Shown piece by piece: positions 5,301-6,197 of a DNA stretch of 6,197 bases. Position numbers and translations under genes: made by a program. Source of the DNA: DHVE2 group archaeon (GTDB lineage: Archaea; Thermoplasmatota; Thermoplasmata; Thermoplasmatales; Aciduliprofundaceae); contig JALULR010000230.1 of assembly GCA_027056155.1 (NCBI GenBank), positions 1 through 6,197 on the forward strand, in the 5' to 3' direction. The notes under the pieces are model-generated. The model was given only the letters and a program-made list of their open reading frames with translations. It was not told where the DNA came from and ran no database searches. Each line of letters begins with the position of its first letter. Within the stretch, counting starts at the first letter, position 1.

Positions 5301-6197
5301 TGTAGATGGTGTTATGCCTATATCCTTAGTACGGTTAGAGCCACTGCTTATGGATATATTTTCAGCATCTTTGAAATACCTTCCGTTTAGTATCAAGTCT
5401 GCACTATACGTATGTGGTGGTATATTGTTTATGTGGTACAGCCCGTTTACTATCTCGCTTGTTTTGTTGAATCCGTAGGTATCATTTCTAAGCACAAATA
5501 CTCCATTTTGAACTTTCACATCTTTGCCCTCGTCATATTTTTTGTTTCCATTTACATCAAAATAGACCATGCCGTCTAGATTCGAGGGTTTGAGTGTGAT
5601 TTGTTTATCTATTATGTAATTTGGCTTTAACCGCTCTGCTTGCTCTTGGGTTACATTTATCTCTCCGTGGTAGAGTATAGTCTGTTCCACAAGTTTCATC
5701 TTATTTAGCTTTCCATTTGTTGATACAACCAGCGTGAGATTTCCAGCTACAGCGGGTATTCTAAAGTGCCCTTTGCTATCTGTATAAACGGATACGTGTG
5801 GTATTTTGTATTCATCAAGCAATGTAACGCGAACATGCTTTACAGGCTCGCCGTTTGTTAGTTTCACCGTGCCATCTATTATTGCGCCTTCATAGAATTT
5901 CACCATAACTACATCGTTGGGCAGCACTTGATATGCTGGTGGGTTTAGCTCCACCGTGCCTTTTCCCTCTTTCTGGTATTTCAGAGCTTCTTCTATTGAT
6001 ATAGGCTTCCAATCTTTAGTATGGTTTTGATAGTCTTTATATGGATTCCAGTACGCTGTACGGTACACTAACTTGAAATGGCTCATGTCCCATGCTTGCA
6101 TGGGATAATAATTATACATTCCCGGCGATATGCCAGGTATACCGTCTCCCGCACCTATATCCCTGCCTGAGTATCCTATAAATGTCCTGTATAGCAT
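2352..6197 (-). CDS. C-terminal part of STT3/AglB-like oligosaccharyltransferase with a giant repeat tail (5' truncated)
   Basis: The window holds 1281 residues, and the gene continues past base 6197; the ATG at the edge is taken as an internal Met, not the start. Residues 1-104 (Y-R-T-F-I-G-Y-S, G-I-P-G, Y-P-M-Q-A-W-D, H-F-K-L-V-Y-R-T) read like the membrane-exit and extracellular part of archaeal STT3/AglB, which moves a lipid-linked glycan onto Asn of N-X-S/T. The catalytic membrane domain and WWDYG-type motif would lie upstream and are not seen. Residues 105-1020 form about ten transthyretin-like repeats. Residues 207-235 resemble an SdrD-B domain with a Ca-loop-like D-x-N-x-N-x-x-x-D run. 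Residues about 1030-1125 and 1140-1235 resemble NEW3/CARDB domains. A membrane helix (1261-1277) and RYRR end the chain. I count 38 sequons and one cysteine (Cys873). If STT3 is wrong, it is still a large anchored surface protein. Confidence 0.8.
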   Translation of the reverse strand: MLYRTFIGYSGRDIGAGDGIPGISPGMYNYYPMQAWDMSHFKLVYRTAYWNPYKDYQNHTKDWKPISIEEALKYQKEGKGTVELNPPAYQVLPNDVVMVKFYEGAIIDGTVKLTNGEPVKHVRVTLLDEYKIPHVSVYTDSKGHFRIPAVAGNLTLVVSTNGKLNKMKLVEQTILYHGEINVTQEQAERLKPNYIIDKQITLKPSNLDGMVYFDVNGNKKYDEGKDVKVQNGVFVLRNDTYGFNKTSEIVNGLYHINNIPPHTYSADLILNGRYFKDAENISISSGSNRTKDIGITPSTIYGNITYENGAPAANATVELDGVYAKYKVNTDQNGSYKVMVVPDNYTVVAYHGNYRSDKDTVIINLWNYTTSENLTLKHAFSLDGVVMYNGYIMSHITIKLTSELLPHSIYLLTTNSQGRFSTNIPGGIYSIYATTYAGDVRVVYAETITLNKDMTLTLNMEKGYRISGYVQAPKDVKNAEVGIYSDKVFYRAFANNTGYFEAYMPAGKYIISSVGFGNKQTPYFGREIIHITGNKEITLSLQKAYNVTGNVYYYRNASSESKELITNGLATLYDSHGIYEIRNIPPDGKFVLPTTINYHVKVKLWGYTQTKVIYNGNNKVEVKVMPSLIHVHGKIHGNVNNITVNIQFTLHDQNYTKAYNFKNVKYNYDAYLPPGNYTIKFYGFGRTYQLNNYSLQLPMGFAERWENISYRAYANVTVHTIANHVIWYIHGHNYTEGKAVNIPIGNYTLYAYSASSANIIPVSIYHNTDLEISLYPAYFVNFYVTNYTGSPSVQIYANNAHISAHANALLPAGSFKFIVNETKKEEHNYFNYYAEEDKYIQANTTIALNVVKTKLLGDVHGKVLADGKAIQNCMLDIYSLNGAENKTLFTNSAGMYQVYLTPGRYMIYTYFIAGSKKYANITFINITSRHTTLNINMQAGYYVRGSTYLNGKATPTIIKFKIKGGEIDVQSSGYYWVVLPRGGYSVQANEYRHEYGSKVRYYFNDKINITKDTDLDILMKRDTYHIVDGTVMAADERVMPNSTMGVTLQLSNKGNTPEKVKLEGIGSWSVIGSHEYSIYPGKSKIVSVKVRVPIAATYGNNSFQIRILFSGLSRDVTVNTHVGELYRGNLSEKLISWTNNSLVYEIKINNKGNTAVNYTLSILNAEELSAKGWNMKILVNGKEQNYITVASQSTKKVKVVATAKVVNPSTIVPITFSAYGGKEYTIKLPLYHPEVSQSALYVEGKNVQNYSGITIDNYTYGIWISVVVLAAIIIIVGRYRR
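2363..2369 (-). promoter_or_regulatory. Shine-Dalgarno site of the 2355-1567 gene
   Basis: On the minus strand GGGAGGT ends 7 nt before the ATG at 2355-2353, within the last codons of the upstream gene (those for its basic C-terminus). It confirms the start of the CARDB-like gene and shows that the ATGA junction is backed by its own ribosome site. Confidence 0.8.
2478..3113 (-). other. Two NEW3/CARDB-like beta domains before the membrane anchor
   Basis: Residues about 1029-1240 of the large protein depart from the repeat signature. Both halves share L-x-x-x-N-K-G-N-T-x-x-x-x-x-x-L, seen as Q-L-S-N-K-G-N-T-P-E-K-V-K-L (1049-1062) and K-I-N-N-K-G-N-T-A-V-N-Y-T-L (1147-1160). Each is followed by a G-x-W and a strand-rich stretch ending in V-x-V-x-V (I-Y-P-G-K-S-K-I-V-S-V-K-V-R-V-P in the first). 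This is the usual look of NEW3/CARDB-type sandwiches placed next to the membrane in archaeal surface proteins. Assigned from pattern only. Confidence 0.6.
3138..5885 (-). repeat. About ten tandem transthyretin-like (carboxypeptidase-regulatory-like) protein repeats
   Basis: The degenerate signature G-x-[FY]-x(2-4)-P-x-G-x-[YF]-x-[IV] recurs roughly every 65-90 residues from residue 334 on. Examples are KGHF-RIPAVAG (142-152), NGSY-KVMVVPDNYTV (333-347), QGRF-STNIPGGIYSI (417-431), TGYF-EAYMPAGKYII (497-511), DGKF (587-590), YDAYLPPGNYTI (668-679), NIPIGNYTL (741-749), NALLPAGSFKF (807-817), AGMY-QVYLTPGRYMI (893-907) and SGYY-WVVLPRGGYSV (972-986). Each is preceded by a G-x-V or G-x-I strand start such as DGTV at 109-112. 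Such domains are seven-stranded extracellular sandwiches that stack as rods. The repeats have diverged and no DNA-level repetition was noticed, so this is an old expansion. Confidence 0.72.
5886..6197 (-). other. STT3/AglB-like segment at the truncated N-side
   Basis: This encodes the first 104 visible residues of the large minus-strand protein. The G-Y-S...G-I-P-G...Y-P-M-Q-A-W-D-M-S-H-F-K-L-V-Y-R-T pattern, then a W-N-P-Y-K-D-Y stretch and E-G-x-G-T-V-x-L before the first repeat, resembles my memory of the region after the last membrane helix in Thermoplasmata-type STT3 proteins. It is the only part of the window that points to glycosyl transfer, so the enzyme assignment rests on it and on sequence beyond the edge. 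Confidence 0.68.

Noticed and set aside
3138..5885. DNA-level tandem repeats or a CRISPR-like array in the repeat region
   Set aside because: The repetition is only at the level of protein strand pattern. No identical spaced DNA units were seen, and the reading frame is continuous.
6195..6197. ATG on the minus strand at the window edge as the true start of the large gene
   Set aside because: The residues right after it read as the interior of an STT3-like protein and not as a signal peptide, and the match to the window edge is a truncation effect.

Overview
The window looks like a piece of an archaeal chromosome, most likely Euryarchaeota of the Thermoplasmata type (Aciduliprofundum-like or a related lineage). 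The reasons are the textbook archaeal Shine-Dalgarno sites (GGAGGTGA at 388-395 +, GGGAGGT at 2363-2369 -), ATGA start/stop overlaps, tight packing with no intergenic gap above 20 bp, U-rich candidate terminators, and a large minus-strand gene that reads as the extracellular tail of an archaeal STT3/AglB oligosaccharyltransferase. The lineage is an inference from how the proteins look; no database search was done.

Plus-strand half (1-1572): a 5'-truncated gene (2-406) and a 208-residue gene (403-1029) overlap by ATGA and form one operon. Their products resemble each other over about 110 residues, so they appear to be tandem paralogs of an unrecognised cytosolic family. The first carries a C...CxxCxxH arrangement that the second has lost. 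A hairpin spanning the stop codon of the second gene and a run of T's lead directly into a divergent GNAT-type acetyltransferase (1048-1572), which must start at TTG.

Minus-strand half (6197-1567): a very large 5'-truncated gene (6197-2352) encodes the end of an STT3-like region. This is followed by about ten transthyretin-like (carboxypeptidase-regulatory-like) beta-sandwich repeats, two NEW3/CARDB-like domains and a C-terminal membrane anchor. It overlaps by ATGA with a gene for a secreted, C-terminally anchored CARDB-like protein (2355-1567). Both products are rich in N-X-S/T sequons (38 and 8 by hand count), as expected for surface proteins glycosylated by such an enzyme. The two were probably made together at the cell surface.

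The two operons converge and overlap by 6 bp at 1567-1572, and each supplies a pyrimidine- or T-rich stretch that may terminate the other. No tRNA, rRNA, CRISPR array, insertion sequence or gene-free stretch above 300 bp was seen. The most unusual items are the giant sequon-rich, doubly anchored extension of a probable oligosaccharyltransferase, the cysteine-lacking paralog, and the coupling hairpin at 1017-1049.
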